Of a stretch of DNA of 64,000 nucleotides, positions 16,809 to 26,605 are shown piece by piece. A model generated the notes under the pieces. The model had not been told where the DNA came from. It was given only the letters and a program-made list of their open reading frames with translations, and made no database searches. Origin of the DNA: Microcella flavibacter (GTDB taxonomy: Bacteria > Actinomycetota > Actinomycetes > Actinomycetales > Microbacteriaceae); NCBI RefSeq assembly GCF_012530535.1, contig NZ_CP051299.1, positions 620,001 through 684,000 on the forward strand, read 5' to 3'. The stretch's first letter is position 1. Every line of letters starts with the position of its first letter. The position numbers were made by a program, and so were the translations under genes.

Positions 16809-18629
16809 TCAATCGAGGACGCGGTATAGAGAGATCGTCCCCTTGGTGTCAAGCAGCGAATCGGCGAGGTCGTCAGGTCCCAGAACGTAGTCGCGAGACT
16901 CCACGAGCTCCAGTCGATCGGCATACTCCTCTGCCCAATCGAGCACGCATGAGGAGTCGGTCAGGATCCAGCCCGTGCCCGACTGCTCCGCCGCCTCGAA
17001 GTCGAACTGCCCGTCGAGTCGAGACTGGACGATCGCAGCGACCGCCTCATACTCGTCGGGCCACGCCATCCCGAGGTGGTAGTAAGCGATGCGGGCGCTG
17101 CTGCTGACTTTCGTCGTGCGAGGGTCGATGCAGGGGTCAACGGCGATGAGCGCGTCCTCACGATCCTGCGCCGCCGACGCGAGATCGGCCTGCGCCCGCT
17201 CCCGCTCTGTGCTCGGATTCCAGACCGCTCTCAGGCGCTCGTCGGTGGCGTACGACCAGAAGTCCGGAGCTGTCGCGCCTGCGGCGATCAGGGTGACCCC
17301 AGCGAGCACGGTGACCGCTCGACGGTGGGTGCGCAGGCCGTCAGCCGCCTCCGACCGGCGAATCAGACGGGGCACGCGGCCGAGCATGCGCGAGAGCCCC
17401 AAAGCGATCGCCACGAGGGCCAGCAAGTAAGTGTTGATCCACAGGCGGTACGGCTCGGCGTTCGCGCCCCATAAGTCGTTCACGGAGACGAGGATCATCG
17501 TGAAGGCGAGCCCAGCACCGCCGCCGATGAGGGCCGATTGCCTGCGCCACAGCCCGTATACCGCGATCGCCAGCAGCCCGACGGCGGCGACCCCGGAGGC
17601 GGCGATGGTCCGCCAGAAGATGATGCCGAGGTCGACATTGGATGCGGTGCGGAAGGTGAGGAACGGATCTCCCGCCGCGACGCCGAGCATTGTGATGACG
17701 ATCTGGGGCGCCGCGAAGATGACGGCGATCGCGCCCACGAGTGCTAGGCGCCCCCGCGTGGTGACGGCTAGCGCCAGCAGGCCCGGCACGAAGGGAAGGA
17801 GCCCGAACATCAGCGTCGGGAGCTGCCCGGTCGCGGCAGACACGGCAGGTCCGAGGATGAAGACCAGGATGGTGGCGACGGCGGTCGCGACGAGCAGTGG
17901 CACGCTGCGCCGACGATGGATCTCGATCGCCGCCAGGATGCCGCCGATCGCGTAGATCGACGCGAGGAACGAATAGGTCTGGAAGTTCGCGAGCGAGCCG
18001 ATGGCGGCGGCGCTGGCCGCGGAGGTGATCCATCGGGCTCGCGGGCTCGCGGGGCGCAGCCACGCCATCGCGAGTGCCGCGAGGACGATCCCCCCGATGC
18101 ACAGGCCCGCGGCTTCGGCATTCAGCGAGAACAGCGCGAGGAATGGGCCCCACAGCACGGCGTGGGACTGCAGAGGGATCGACCAATCGCCCGGGAAGAA
18201 AACCCACGCGAAGTTGCCGACGAGAAAGGGAAGGGGGGCGAGCAACGCCATCCACGTCCGCCGCGAGATCACTGCCATGGCGATGCCCAGGACGAACACC
18301 ATGGCGAACTGCAAGGTCAGAGCGGTGCCGTTCCACGCCTGGACCGGGTGGAGATCAAACGTTCGAGCCACGAGACCGACAGCCGTGTAGTAGGCACGCG
18401 GGTAGGTGTTCGACCCGGTCTCGGTATCGGGCTCGAGGGCGTTTATCCGCCCGTCGGCGACGTTCGACACCATGCTGAGATAGCCGAGCTGGTCGTGTGC
18501 GAACCACACTCTCAGCGAGCCCAGACCGGTCGAGAGGATGGTCCAGGACTGGAGGAGCGTGTGGGAAACGCCCGCGATCGCCGCGAACATCGCGAGCTGC
18601 ACTCGGCGATTGCTCGTGAATGACCGCAT
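16809..18629 (-). CDS. Polytopic membrane protein, possibly GT-C-like
   Basis: A 606-residue protein with about 11-13 hydrophobic segments over residues 10-450 and a soluble C-terminal domain of about 150 residues containing EERAQADLASAAQDRED-like helices and two cysteines. An early extracytoplasmic loop carries WFAHDQLGYLSM and NTYPRAYYT, reminiscent of GT-C glycosyltransferases, but no family is recognised with certainty. Third positions are clearly less GC-rich than in neighbouring genes, hinting at recent acquisition. ATG at 18629 is preferred over a TTG at 18638 because TAGTCT (18638-18643) lies 8 bases upstream. Confidence 0.75.
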   Translation of the reverse strand: MRSFTSNRRVQLAMFAAIAGVSHTLLQSWTILSTGLGSLRVWFAHDQLGYLSMVSNVADGRINALEPDTETGSNTYPRAYYTAVGLVARTFDLHPVQAWNGTALTLQFAMVFVLGIAMAVISRRTWMALLAPLPFLVGNFAWVFFPGDWSIPLQSHAVLWGPFLALFSLNAEAAGLCIGGIVLAALAMAWLRPASPRARWITSAASAAAIGSLANFQTYSFLASIYAIGGILAAIEIHRRRSVPLLVATAVATILVFILGPAVSAATGQLPTLMFGLLPFVPGLLALAVTTRGRLALVGAIAVIFAAPQIVITMLGVAAGDPFLTFRTASNVDLGIIFWRTIAASGVAAVGLLAIAVYGLWRRQSALIGGGAGLAFTMILVSVNDLWGANAEPYRLWINTYLLALVAIALGLSRMLGRVPRLIRRSEAADGLRTHRRAVTVLAGVTLIAAGATAPDFWSYATDERLRAVWNPSTERERAQADLASAAQDREDALIAVDPCIDPRTTKVSSSARIAYYHLGMAWPDEYEAVAAIVQSRLDGQFDFEAAEQSGTGWILTDSSCVLDWAEEYADRLELVESRDYVLGPDDLADSLLDTKGTISLYRVLD

Positions 18630-18673
18630 GGTGGTCAAGACTACCGACCGTTCCGTTCGCGTCGGACCGGCGC

Positions 18674-21600
18674 CTATCCTTCGAGCGCCTTGCGGATGCG
18701 CGGCACCGAGATCGGCCCGTGCGCGCCGAGCGGCTGCGCGAAGAGCGAGATGCGCAGCTCCTCGAGCATCCAGCGGGCCGTGACGAGGCGGGCCGGGGCG
18801 TCGGAGGGCAGCGGAAGCGTGCCGCCCGCGCGGGTCAGCAGCTCGGTCGCCTGCTGCACCTCGGCGCCCGCGGTGCGGTCGCGGCCGACGTTCTCGGCGA
18901 GGCGCTCGACGCGGTGCGTGATGCCGCCGAGGTAGGTGACGAGGCGGGGGAGCCGCTCGAGGCCGGTGCGGCTGACGAAGCCGTCGAAGACGAGGGCGTT
19001 CAGCTGCTCGCGCGCGTCGGCGAGCGGCGCCATGAGCGCGAGCGAGGAGGCGCGGCCGATCGCGACGTCGGCCTCGCGGGCGGCGGCGAGGATGCGCGCC
19101 GTCGTGCCGACGACGCGGAACAGGCGGTCGGGCAGGCCAGCGTTGACGCGGTCGCGGAGGGCCTCGAAGGCGGCCCGGTCGAAAGGTATTCCTCCGGCGG
19201 CATCCAGTTCGGCATCGACCGCGGCCCGCAGCGCATCGTCGATGAGTGCCGCCGTCGAGCGGTACGGCGAGGCCGCGAGGGTGAGCTTCTCGGTGTGGGT
19301 GAGGTGCTGCTGGATGTACGACAGCGGCGAGGGCACGCCGAGCTGCACGAGTCGGCGCACGCCGGCGCGGTGGGCGCGCTCCTGGTCGGCGGCGGTGGCG
19401 TGCAGGCGCACCCCGACCGTCGACCCCTCGTCGACGAGGGCCGGGAAGGCCCGGATGGTGGTGTCGCCGCGGCGAGCATCCAGCAGGCGGGGGAGGGTGC
19501 CCGCCGGTCCGCCCGCGCCCGCCCCGATCTCGTCGGTCCAGGCGGTGAGGCCGCCGCGCTCGATCGGGCTCTTCGCGACGGCGGTGGCGACGCGGGCGAC
19601 CGAGTCGCGCGTGCGCTCCTTGAGCTTCGACTGCAGGGCGGTCAGGTCGGTGCCGCGCGCGAGCCGGCCGCCGCGGTCGTCGACCACGGCATAGCCCATC
19701 CGAAGGTGCGAGGGCAGGCGCGTGAGGTCGAAGTCGTCGGGCTCGACCGGCGTGAACGTCTGCCGGCGGATCTCACGCGCGAGGAACTCCGTGATCGACA
19801 GCTCGCGCAGGTCGGCGCCCTCGGGCACGGCGGCGAGCAGCTTATGCGCCCAGTCGTTCGCGGGCACGACGTTGCGGCGGATCGCCTTCGGCAGCGACTT
19901 CAGCAGCGCCGCGACGAGCTCGTGCCGCAGGCCGGGCACCAGCCAGTCGAAGCCGGCGGTGTCGAGGCGCGGCAGCAGCGGCAGGGGCACGGTGACGGTG
20001 ACGCCGTCGTCGGCCGCTCCGGGCTCGAAGCGGTAGCCGACGCTGAGCGTCTGATCGCCGAGCGTGAGGCGGGTCGGGTAGGCGCCCTCGTCGTGCTCGG
20101 GCAGCTGCTCGGGCTCCACGAGGTCGTCCCGGCTGAGGGTGAGCAGGTCGGGATGCTCCTGCCGGGCATCCCGCCACCACCGCTCGAAGCGGCGCACGTC
20201 GGTGACGTCCTGCGGGATGCGCGCATCGAAGAAGTCGACGATGCGCTCGTCGTCGAGCAGGATGTCGCGGCGCCGCGCGCGCTCCTCCAGCTGCTCGAGC
20301 TCGCGCCGCACCCGGCTGTTCTCTCGCAGGAACGCCGTGAGGCGCTTGTCCATGCGCGAGACGTCCCAGTCGCCCTCGACGAGCGCGTGGCGGATGAACA
20401 GGTGCCGCGCGTGGGCCGGATCGGTGCGCGAGAGCTGCACGCGGCGGCGCGGCACGATGGGCACGCCGAAGAGGGTGACGCGCTCGTCGGCGACGGCGGC
20501 GCCCTGGCGCTTCTCCCAGCGCGGTTCGCCGAATTGGCGCTTCACGAGGTCGCCCGCGAGCGGCTCGGCCCAGGCGGGGTCGATGACGGCGACGGTGCGC
20601 GCGAAGAGCCGGCTGGTCTCGACGAGCTCGGCGGCCATGACGGCGGTGGGCTGCTTCTTCGCGAGGCCCGAGCCGGGGAAGAGCACGAAGCGGCGTTGGC
20701 GGGCGCCGAGGTAGTCGCGCTTCTCGGCGTCCTTGATGCCGATGTGGCTGAGGAGGCCGGCGAGCAGCGAGCGGTGGATGGCGTCGGCGTCGGTCGAGGG
20801 GCCCCCGACGGTGAGCCGCAGCTGCTTCGCCTGCCTCGTCAGCTGGCGGTAGACGTCCTGCCACTCGCGGATGCGCAGGTAGTTGAGGTACTCGCCGCGC
20901 ACCTCCTTGCGGAACTGGTTGCCGCTGAGCTCCTTCTGCCGTTCCTGCAGGTGGTTCCAGAGGTTCAGCAGGGTGATGAAGTCGCTCGTGGGGTCGCGGA
21001 AGCGGTTGTGCAGAGCGTCCGCCTGCTCGCGCTTCTCGACGGGGCGCTCACGCGGATCCTGGATGGAGAGCCCCGCGACGATCGCCATGACCTCGCGCGC
21101 GACGCCGTGCTTGCCGGCCTCGACGACCATGCGGCCGTAGCGGGGGTCGAGCGGCAGCTGCGCGATGTCGCGGCCGACGCGGGTGATGCGGTTCTCACCG
21201 TCCTTCTGGGTCACGGCGTTGAGCTCGAGCAGCAGCTCGAGGCCGTCCTTGATGCCGCGCTTGTCGGGCGGCTGCAGGAACGGGAACCGCTCGATGTCGC
21301 CGAGCCCGAGCGAGATCATCTGCAGGATGACCGCCGCGAGGTTCGTGCGCAGGATCTCGGGGTCGGTGTACTCGGGCCGCTTCTCGTAGTCGAGCTGCGA
21401 GTACAGCCGGATGGCGATGCCGTCGCTCGTGCGCCCGGAGCGCCCCGAGCGCTGGTTGGCGCTCGCCTGCGAGATCGGCTCGATGGGCAGCCGCTGCACC
21501 TTCGCCCGCGCGGAGTACCGGCTGATGCGGGCGGTTCCGGTGTCGACGACGTAGCGGATGCCCGGCACGGTGAGGCTCGTCTCGGCGACGTTCGTCGCCA

Positions 21601-22567
21601 GCACGATGCGGCGCCGCACGCCGCCGGGGGCGCGCTCGAAGACCCGGTGCTGCTCGGCCGCGCTGAGCCGGCCGTAGAGCGGCAGCACCTCGGTGGCGGC
21701 GCCGCGGGCACCCTGGCGCTGCAGGTGCCCGCGCAGGGCATCCGCCGCGTCGCGGATCTCGTTCTCGCCGCTGAAGAAGACGAGCACATCGCCGTCGCCC
21801 TCGCGGCCGAGCTCGTCGACCGCGGCGATGACGCCCTCGATCATGTCGATCGCGTCGCCCGGGGTGGCGGGGCCGTCGGTGTCGGCGTCGTCGTCGGCGT
21901 CGGCGCTGCCGCCCGGGTCGACCACGTCGGGCACGAGCGGCCGGTACCGCACTTCGACGGGGAAGGTGCGCCCGCTGACCTCGATGATCGGCGCGGGGCG
22001 GCCGTCGGGCTCGGCGAAGTGCGCGGCGAAGCTCTCGGGGTCGATCGTCGCGCTCGTGATGACGACCTTGAGGTCGGGGCGACGGGGGAGGAGCTGCTTG
22101 AGGTAGCCGAGCAGGAAGTCGATGGTGAGGCTGCGCTCGTGCGCCTCGTCGATGATGATGGCGTCGTAGTTCTCGAGCTGCCGGTCGCCGCGGAGGGCGG
22201 CGAGCAGGATGCCGTCAGTCATGAGGGTGACGCGGGTGTCGCGGCCGACCTGGTCGGTGAAGCGCACCTTGTAGCCGACGAGCCCGCCGAGCCCGCTGCC
22301 GAGCTCCTCGGCGACGCGCTCGGCGATGGTGCGCGCGGCGATGCGGCGCGGCTGGGTGTGCGCGATGCGCTCGCGCCCGAGCTCGAGCAGGATCTTCGGC
22401 AGCTGCGTCGTCTTGCCCGACCCGGTCTCGCCCGCGACGATGACGACCTGGTGGTCGCGGATGGCGGCGGCGATGTCGTCGCGCCGCTGCGACACCGGCA
22501 GGTCAGGGGGGTACCTGATCTGCAGGGTCGGGATGCGCGGCGCGGGGCCGCTCTCGGGCGCAGTCAT
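18674..22567 (-). CDS. hrpA: ATP-dependent RNA helicase HrpA
   Basis: A 1297-residue DEAH-box helicase. Walker A GETGSGKTT is at residues 46-54, followed by TQPRRIAA, the DEAH motif (IIIDEAHERS), SAT (VITSATID) and motif VI (QRSGRSGRTSDG). HA2 and OB-fold segments come next, then the long C-terminal DUF3418 region typical of HrpA. It unwinds RNA and in E. coli helps rescue stalled ribosomes and process mRNA. The length matches the family. ATGs at 22573 and 22567 are both possible; TAGACT lies 3 and 9 bases upstream of them, so the second is preferred. Confidence 0.93.
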   Translation of the reverse strand: MTAPESGPAPRIPTLQIRYPPDLPVSQRRDDIAAAIRDHQVVIVAGETGSGKTTQLPKILLELGRERIAHTQPRRIAARTIAERVAEELGSGLGGLVGYKVRFTDQVGRDTRVTLMTDGILLAALRGDRQLENYDAIIIDEAHERSLTIDFLLGYLKQLLPRRPDLKVVITSATIDPESFAAHFAEPDGRPAPIIEVSGRTFPVEVRYRPLVPDVVDPGGSADADDDADTDGPATPGDAIDMIEGVIAAVDELGREGDGDVLVFFSGENEIRDAADALRGHLQRQGARGAATEVLPLYGRLSAAEQHRVFERAPGGVRRRIVLATNVAETSLTVPGIRYVVDTGTARISRYSARAKVQRLPIEPISQASANQRSGRSGRTSDGIAIRLYSQLDYEKRPEYTDPEILRTNLAAVILQMISLGLGDIERFPFLQPPDKRGIKDGLELLLELNAVTQKDGENRITRVGRDIAQLPLDPRYGRMVVEAGKHGVAREVMAIVAGLSIQDPRERPVEKREQADALHNRFRDPTSDFITLLNLWNHLQERQKELSGNQFRKEVRGEYLNYLRIREWQDVYRQLTRQAKQLRLTVGGPSTDADAIHRSLLAGLLSHIGIKDAEKRDYLGARQRRFVLFPGSGLAKKQPTAVMAAELVETSRLFARTVAVIDPAWAEPLAGDLVKRQFGEPRWEKRQGAAVADERVTLFGVPIVPRRRVQLSRTDPAHARHLFIRHALVEGDWDVSRMDKRLTAFLRENSRVRRELEQLEERARRRDILLDDERIVDFFDARIPQDVTDVRRFERWWRDARQEHPDLLTLSRDDLVEPEQLPEHDEGAYPTRLTLGDQTLSVGYRFEPGAADDGVTVTVPLPLLPRLDTAGFDWLVPGLRHELVAALLKSLPKAIRRNVVPANDWAHKLLAAVPEGADLRELSITEFLAREIRRQTFTPVEPDDFDLTRLPSHLRMGYAVVDDRGGRLARGTDLTALQSKLKERTRDSVARVATAVAKSPIERGGLTAWTDEIGAGAGGPAGTLPRLLDARRGDTTIRAFPALVDEGSTVGVRLHATAADQERAHRAGVRRLVQLGVPSPLSYIQQHLTHTEKLTLAASPYRSTAALIDDALRAAVDAELDAAGGIPFDRAAFEALRDRVNAGLPDRLFRVVGTTARILAAAREADVAIGRASSLALMAPLADAREQLNALVFDGFVSRTGLERLPRLVTYLGGITHRVERLAENVGRDRTAGAEVQQATELLTRAGGTLPLPSDAPARLVTARWMLEELRISLFAQPLGAHGPISVPRIRKALEG

Positions 22568-22952
22568 GAGCATTCCAGTCTACGCCGGGCTTCCCGGGGC
22601 GGCGGCCGGGCGGAGCCGCCCGCCCTTCGCCCGCCCCCCGCTCCGCCCAGTCCCGCCCGGCTCCGCTCGGTTGGCCCACTCCGGACGGGGCCACACTTTC
22701 CTCCTCGGCTATGTGCGCTCAAGGCTCCGGAGCCTTGAGCGCACATTCGCTGAGGGGAAACTCCCGCCCCAGAGCAGTGACCGGCGCTTCGCGTGGTGGG
22801 CGGAGTACCCGTCGCTTGCTCCGACTTCGCGACCGGCGCGTCTGGACGACGCCGTGCGCTCCTGACTCCTCCCCGCGGCGCATCGATACCCGCGGTCCAC
22901 CGATTCCGACCACCCCTCCCGACGGTCGCGGGCGCACGGGCAGACTCGCGCC
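22568..22952. other. 385-base spacer with palindromic repeat, no gene recognised
   Basis: This divergent spacer between hrpA and an HTH regulator is GC-rich and includes a CGGGCGG-AG-CCGCCCG hairpin at 22609-22624. Its main feature is a 36-base perfect palindrome at 22711-22746 followed by sequence shared with a second copy at 54000. No protein-coding gene is convincing. Confidence 0.55.
22711..22770. repeat. Dispersed palindromic repeat, copy 1
   Basis: Positions 22711-22746 form a perfect 36-base palindrome centred on CTCCGGAG, with arms reading ATGTGCGCTCAAGG. The following bases (TTCGCTGAGGGGAAA, then CCGCCCC) are shared with the copy at 54000-54059. Sharing beyond the palindrome argues for common descent, not chance. 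Confidence 0.75.
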
Positions 22953-23396
22953 ATGTCCCACGCCGCCGTCCTCGCGCTGCTCGGCAACCCCGTCCGCTGG
23001 CGCATCGTCGAGCTGCTCGCCAGCGGGCCCTCCACTGCGGGGGAGATCGCCGACGAGATCGGGTCGAGCTTCCGGATCGCCCGCGAGAGCGCATCGAGGC
23101 ACCTGCAGCTGCTCGCGCGGGCAGGGCTCATCGAGTGCGAGCGCGACGCGACCGCGCGGCTCTACCGGCTCAGCCCGCGGCTCATCGGCGCGCTGCAGGC
23201 GCTCGTCGACCGGCTCGTCGAACTGCGCGAACCCGCGCGGTACGACGACCTCGGCACCGAGGCCAGCGCCGGGCTCGAACCCGCGCCGCACCCCGACGAC
23301 CTCGACGACGAGGGCTGCTGGTGTATACGAAAGTCGCACGAACTGGCGCCGATATCGACGCGAGCGTCGCCAATGTATACATTGGGAGGGTGGTAG
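22953..23396 (+). CDS. ArsR-like winged-helix regulator
   Basis: A 147-residue protein whose first 90 residues form a winged helix: [16 protein letters not shown], then [10 protein letters not shown] and [27 protein letters not shown]. It is most like ArsR-family or helix-turn-helix domain 20 regulators, without obvious metal-binding cysteine motifs apart from a CWC near residue 121. The C-terminal 25 residues run into the promoter region of the next gene, and its stop lies 7 bases inside the chosen GntR start. CAGACT ends 6 bases before the ATG. The target is unknown; the adjacent methylcitrate genes are one possibility. Confidence 0.75.
   Translation: MSHAAVLALLGNPVRWRIVELLASGPSTAGEIADEIGSSFRIARESASRHLQLLARAGLIECERDATARLYRLSPRLIGALQALVDRLVELREPARYDDLGTEASAGLEPAPHPDDLDDEGCWCIRKSHELAPISTRASPMYTLGGW
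23322..23329. promoter_or_regulatory. GTATAC half-site-like operator upstream of GntR gene
   Basis: TGTATACG repeats the core of the 16-base palindrome 50 bases downstream and may be an auxiliary operator for the same regulator. Confidence 0.35.
23370..23385. promoter_or_regulatory. Operator palindrome over the GntR promoter
   Basis: CCAATGTATACATTGG is an exact 16-base palindrome with the TGTATACA core typical of FadR/FCD-type GntR operators. It contains the -10 element TACATT (23378-23383), which lies 6 bases before the GTG at 23390. Binding would shut off the regulator and the prp genes. Confidence 0.7.
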
Positions 23397-24154
23397 CGAG
23401 CGAGGGGACGATGCGCGAGACGAGCGCGCGCGCAACCGCCGGCGGCGGGGAGTTCGCCGCGCGCGCCGAGAGCTCCGCCGTGCGCGTCCACCGCGCGCTC
23501 CGCGCCGAGATCATCGAGGGCGTGCTGGCCCCCGGCGCATCCCTCACCGAGACCGAGCAGGCCGCCCGCCTCGGCGTCAGCCGCACCCCCGTGCGCGAAG
23601 CGCTCGCCCGGCTCGTCGCCGACGGCCTCGTGACCGAACGCGGACCCCGCACCCTCGTCGTCAGCAGCATCGACGCCGACGACGTCATCGCCCTCTTCAC
23701 CCTGCGGCGCGCGCTCGACGAGCAGTCCGCCCGCGTCGCCGCCGAGCACGCCGACGCGGCCCAGCGCAGCACCCTCCGCGCGCTCGCCGCCCGCTTCGCC
23801 GCCGTCGACCCCGCCGCCCTCGCCGCCGCAGACGACGACGGACGCCACGGCTACTACGCCCTCGTCGCCGAGTTCGACGCCGCCGTCGACGACGCCACCG
23901 CGCACAGCCCCTACCTCGCCGCCGCCACGGCGGGCGCCCGAGTGCACCTCGCCCGCGTGCGCCGCCTCGCCCGCGACGACGACGAGCGCCTCGCCGCCTC
24001 CGCCCGAGAGCACGCCGCCATCGCCGACGCCATCGCCGACGGCGACGCCGAACGGGCCGCCCACGCCACGCACCTGCACCTGCACCACGCCCTCACGAGC
24101 ATCCTCAGCCACCTCGGCCAAACCCGAACGAACGCGACGAAGGAGACCCCATGA
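23390..24154 (+). CDS. GntR family regulator (FCD type) of methylcitrate genes
   Basis: A 254-residue regulator. The winged helix ([50 protein letters not shown]) is the classic FadR-subfamily DNA-binding domain, followed by an all-helical FCD ligand domain with His residues near the end (HLHLHHAL). It overlaps prpD by 4 bases (ATGA), so it is the first gene of the prp operon and probably autoregulates and senses a propionate-derived acid. GTG at 23390 fits a leaderless start after TACATT; the ATG at 23411, with GAGGGG upstream, is an alternative that drops 7 residues. Confidence 0.87.
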   Translation: MVASEGTMRETSARATAGGGEFAARAESSAVRVHRALRAEIIEGVLAPGASLTETEQAARLGVSRTPVREALARLVADGLVTERGPRTLVVSSIDADDVIALFTLRRALDEQSARVAAEHADAAQRSTLRALAARFAAVDPAALAAADDDGRHGYYALVAEFDAAVDDATAHSPYLAAATAGARVHLARVRRLARDDDERLAASAREHAAIADAIADGDAERAAHATHLHLHHALTSILSHLGQTRTNATKETP

Positions 24155-25659
24155 AGACCCACCCCCTGCGCGTCTACAAGAGCACCGAAGAGCTGCCCGT
24201 CGCCGAGCAGCTCGCCGGCAAGCTTGCCGCGCTCGCCGCCGACACCGCGCGGCCCCTCGACGAGCGGGCCATCGACATGGTCATCAACCGCGTCATCGAC
24301 AACGCCAGCGTCGCCGCCGCGAGCATCCACCGTGCCCCCGTCATCGCCGCCCGCACGCAGGCCGAAGCCCACCCCTACCGGCCCGGCGCCACCGTCTTCG
24401 GCACCGCCGCCGACGCCCGGTACAGCCCCGAATGGGCCGCCTGGGCCAACGGCGTCGCCGTGCGCGAGCTCGACTACCACGACACCTTCCTCGCGGCCGA
24501 CTACTCGCACCCCGGCGACAACATCCCGCCCATCCTCGCGGTCGCCCAGCACGCGGGCCGCAGCGGCGCCGAGCTGCTGCGGGGCATCCTCACCGGCTAC
24601 GAGATCCAGATCGACCTCGTCAAGGCCATCTGCCTGCACGAGCACAAGATCGACCACGTCGCCCACCTCGGCCCCAGCGCCGCCGCCGGCATCGGCACCC
24701 TCCTCGGCCTCGACGAGGCGACCATCTTCCAGGCCATCGGCCAGGCCCTCCACACCACCACCGCCACGCGCCAGTCGCGCAAGGGCGAGATCTCGACCTG
24801 GAAGGCGCACGCCCCCGCCTTCGCCGGCAAGATGGCCGTCGAAGCGGTCGACCGGGCCATGCGCGGCCAGACCAGCCCCAGCCCCATCTACGAGGGCGAG
24901 GACGGCGTCATCGCCTGGATGCTCGGCGGCCCCGAGGCCCGCTACGAGGTGCCCCTGCCCGAGGCGGGCGAGCCGCTCGTCGCCATCCTCGACTCGTACA
25001 CGAAGGAGCACTCGGCCGAGTACCAGGCCCAGGCCTGGATCGACCTCGCCCGCCGCCTCGGCACGGCCCGCCCCGAGCTGCGCGACCCCGCGAACATCGC
25101 GAGCATCGTGCTGCACACCAGCCACCACACCCACTACGTCATCGGCTCGGGTGCGGGCGACCCGCAGAAGTACGACCCCACCGCCAGCCGCGAGACGCTC
25201 GACCACTCCATCCCGTACATCGTCGCCGTCGCGCTGCAGGACGGCGGCTGGCACCACGTCGACTCCTACGCGCCCGAACGCGCCGCCCGACCCGACACGG
25301 TCGCCCTGTGGCAGAAGATCACCACGACGGAGGACGCCGAGTGGACCCGCCGGTACCACTCGCTCGACATCGCCGAGAAGGCCTTCGGCGGCCGCATCGA
25401 GATCGAGCTCGTGACCGGCGAGCGGGTGGTCGACGAGATCGCCGTCGCCGACGCGCACCCCCTCGGCGCGCGGCCCTTCGGGCGAGCGGAGTACGTGGCG
25501 AAGTTCCGCATGCTCGCGGAGGGCATCCTGGCCGCGGAGGAGATCGAGCGGTTCCTCGACGTCGCCCAGCGCCTGCCCGAGCTCACCGCCGCCGAGCTCG
25601 GCGGCCTCACGATCACGCCGCCCACGGCCCTGCCCACGAGCGCGAAGGGGATCTTCTGA
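24151..25659 (+). CDS. prpD: 2-methylcitrate dehydratase (MmgE/PrpD family)
   Basis: A 502-residue MmgE/PrpD family enzyme that dehydrates 2-methylcitrate to 2-methyl-cis-aconitate in the methylcitrate cycle, cytoplasmic and cofactor-free. Recognisable segments are the [28 protein letters not shown] block near residue 110, [17 protein letters not shown] and [27 protein letters not shown]. The length fits PrpD. AGGAG lies 7-8 bases before the ATG. The start overlaps the GntR stop (ATGA) and the stop overlaps the prpB start (TGATG), so the genes are translationally coupled. Confidence 0.92.
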   Translation: MKTHPLRVYKSTEELPVAEQLAGKLAALAADTARPLDERAIDMVINRVIDNASVAAASIHRAPVIAARTQAEAHPYRPGATVFGTAADARYSPEWAAWANGVAVRELDYHDTFLAADYSHPGDNIPPILAVAQHAGRSGAELLRGILTGYEIQIDLVKAICLHEHKIDHVAHLGPSAAAGIGTLLGLDEATIFQAIGQALHTTTATRQSRKGEISTWKAHAPAFAGKMAVEAVDRAMRGQTSPSPIYEGEDGVIAWMLGGPEARYEVPLPEAGEPLVAILDSYTKEHSAEYQAQAWIDLARRLGTARPELRDPANIASIVLHTSHHTHYVIGSGAGDPQKYDPTASRETLDHSIPYIVAVALQDGGWHHVDSYAPERAARPDTVALWQKITTTEDAEWTRRYHSLDIAEKAFGGRIEIELVTGERVVDEIAVADAHPLGARPFGRAEYVAKFRMLAEGILAAEEIERFLDVAQRLPELTAAELGGLTITPPTALPTSAKGIF

Positions 25660-26555
25660 TGCTGTCCACCTCCACCACGCCCACCGAGCGGCGCCGCGCG
25701 TTCCGCGCCGGCCTCGCCAGCAGCACCCTGCAGATCCTGCCCGGGGCGTTCACGCCGCTGAGCGTGCGGCTCATCCAGGAGAAGGGCTTCCACGGCGCCT
25801 ACATCTCCGGCGCCGTCATGGCCGCCGAGCTGGGCCTGCCCGACATCGGCCTCACGACGCTCACCGAGGTCGCGCAGCGCGCCCACCAGATCAGCCGCAT
25901 GAGCGACCTGCCGACCCTCGTCGACGCCGACACCGGCTTCGGCGAGCCGATGAACGTCGCCCGCACCGTGCACGAGCTCGAAGATGCGGGCGTCGCCGGC
26001 CTGCACATCGAGGACCAGGTCAACCCGAAGCGCTGCGGCCACCTCGACGGCAAGCAGGTCGTCGACGGCCAGACCGCGGTGCAACGCATCAAGGCGGCGG
26101 TGGATGCGCGCCGCGACGACCAGCTCGTGATCATGGCGCGCACCGACATCCGCGGGGTCGAGGGCCTCACGGCCGCGACCGAGCGGGCCAAGGCGCTCGT
26201 CGACGCGGGCGCCGACGCGATCTTCCCCGAGGCCATGGGCACGCTCGAGGAGTTCGCGGCCATGCGCGCGGCCGTCGACGTGCCGATCCTCGCCAACATG
26301 ACCGAGTTCGGCAAGAGCCGGCTGTTCACGCACGCCGAGCTCGCCGACGTCGGCGTCGACCTCGTGATCCACCCCGTCTCGCTGCTGCGCATCGCCTTCG
26401 GCGCGATCGAGCGGGGGCTGGACGCCCTGCTCGAGACCGGAACGCTCGACGGCGAGGTCGAGGGCATGCAGACTCGAGGCAGGCTCTACGAGCTGCTCGA
26501 CTACGAGGCCTACAACTCGTTCGACTCGAGCATCTTCACCTACACCGGCCGCTAG
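25659..26555 (+). CDS. prpB: Methylisocitrate lyase
   Basis: A 298-residue isocitrate-lyase-superfamily enzyme that splits 2-methylisocitrate into pyruvate and succinate, ending the methylcitrate cycle. The metal-binding DADTGFGEP and the catalytic loop EDQVNPKRCGHLDGK, with its active-site Cys, are present, as are ARTDIRG and FPEAMGTLEEF. The length fits PrpB, not the longer AceA. It starts at an ATG overlapping the prpD stop by one base and is followed 50 bases later by prpC. Confidence 0.93.
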   Translation: MLSTSTTPTERRRAFRAGLASSTLQILPGAFTPLSVRLIQEKGFHGAYISGAVMAAELGLPDIGLTTLTEVAQRAHQISRMSDLPTLVDADTGFGEPMNVARTVHELEDAGVAGLHIEDQVNPKRCGHLDGKQVVDGQTAVQRIKAAVDARRDDQLVIMARTDIRGVEGLTAATERAKALVDAGADAIFPEAMGTLEEFAAMRAAVDVPILANMTEFGKSRLFTHAELADVGVDLVIHPVSLLRIAFGAIERGLDALLETGTLDGEVEGMQTRGRLYELLDYEAYNSFDSSIFTYTGR

Positions 26556-26605
26556 GCCCCCCGCACGCCCCCGAAGCCCGCACCGCCTCGCGAAGGAGCA
26601 CCCCC

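Noticed and set aside
18620-22738. Very long open frame antisense to hrpA
   Set aside because: Its translation is rich in Arg, Gly, Val and Asp repeats with no domain, and it mirrors the GC-biased codons of hrpA, which has every helicase motif. It is a shadow frame.
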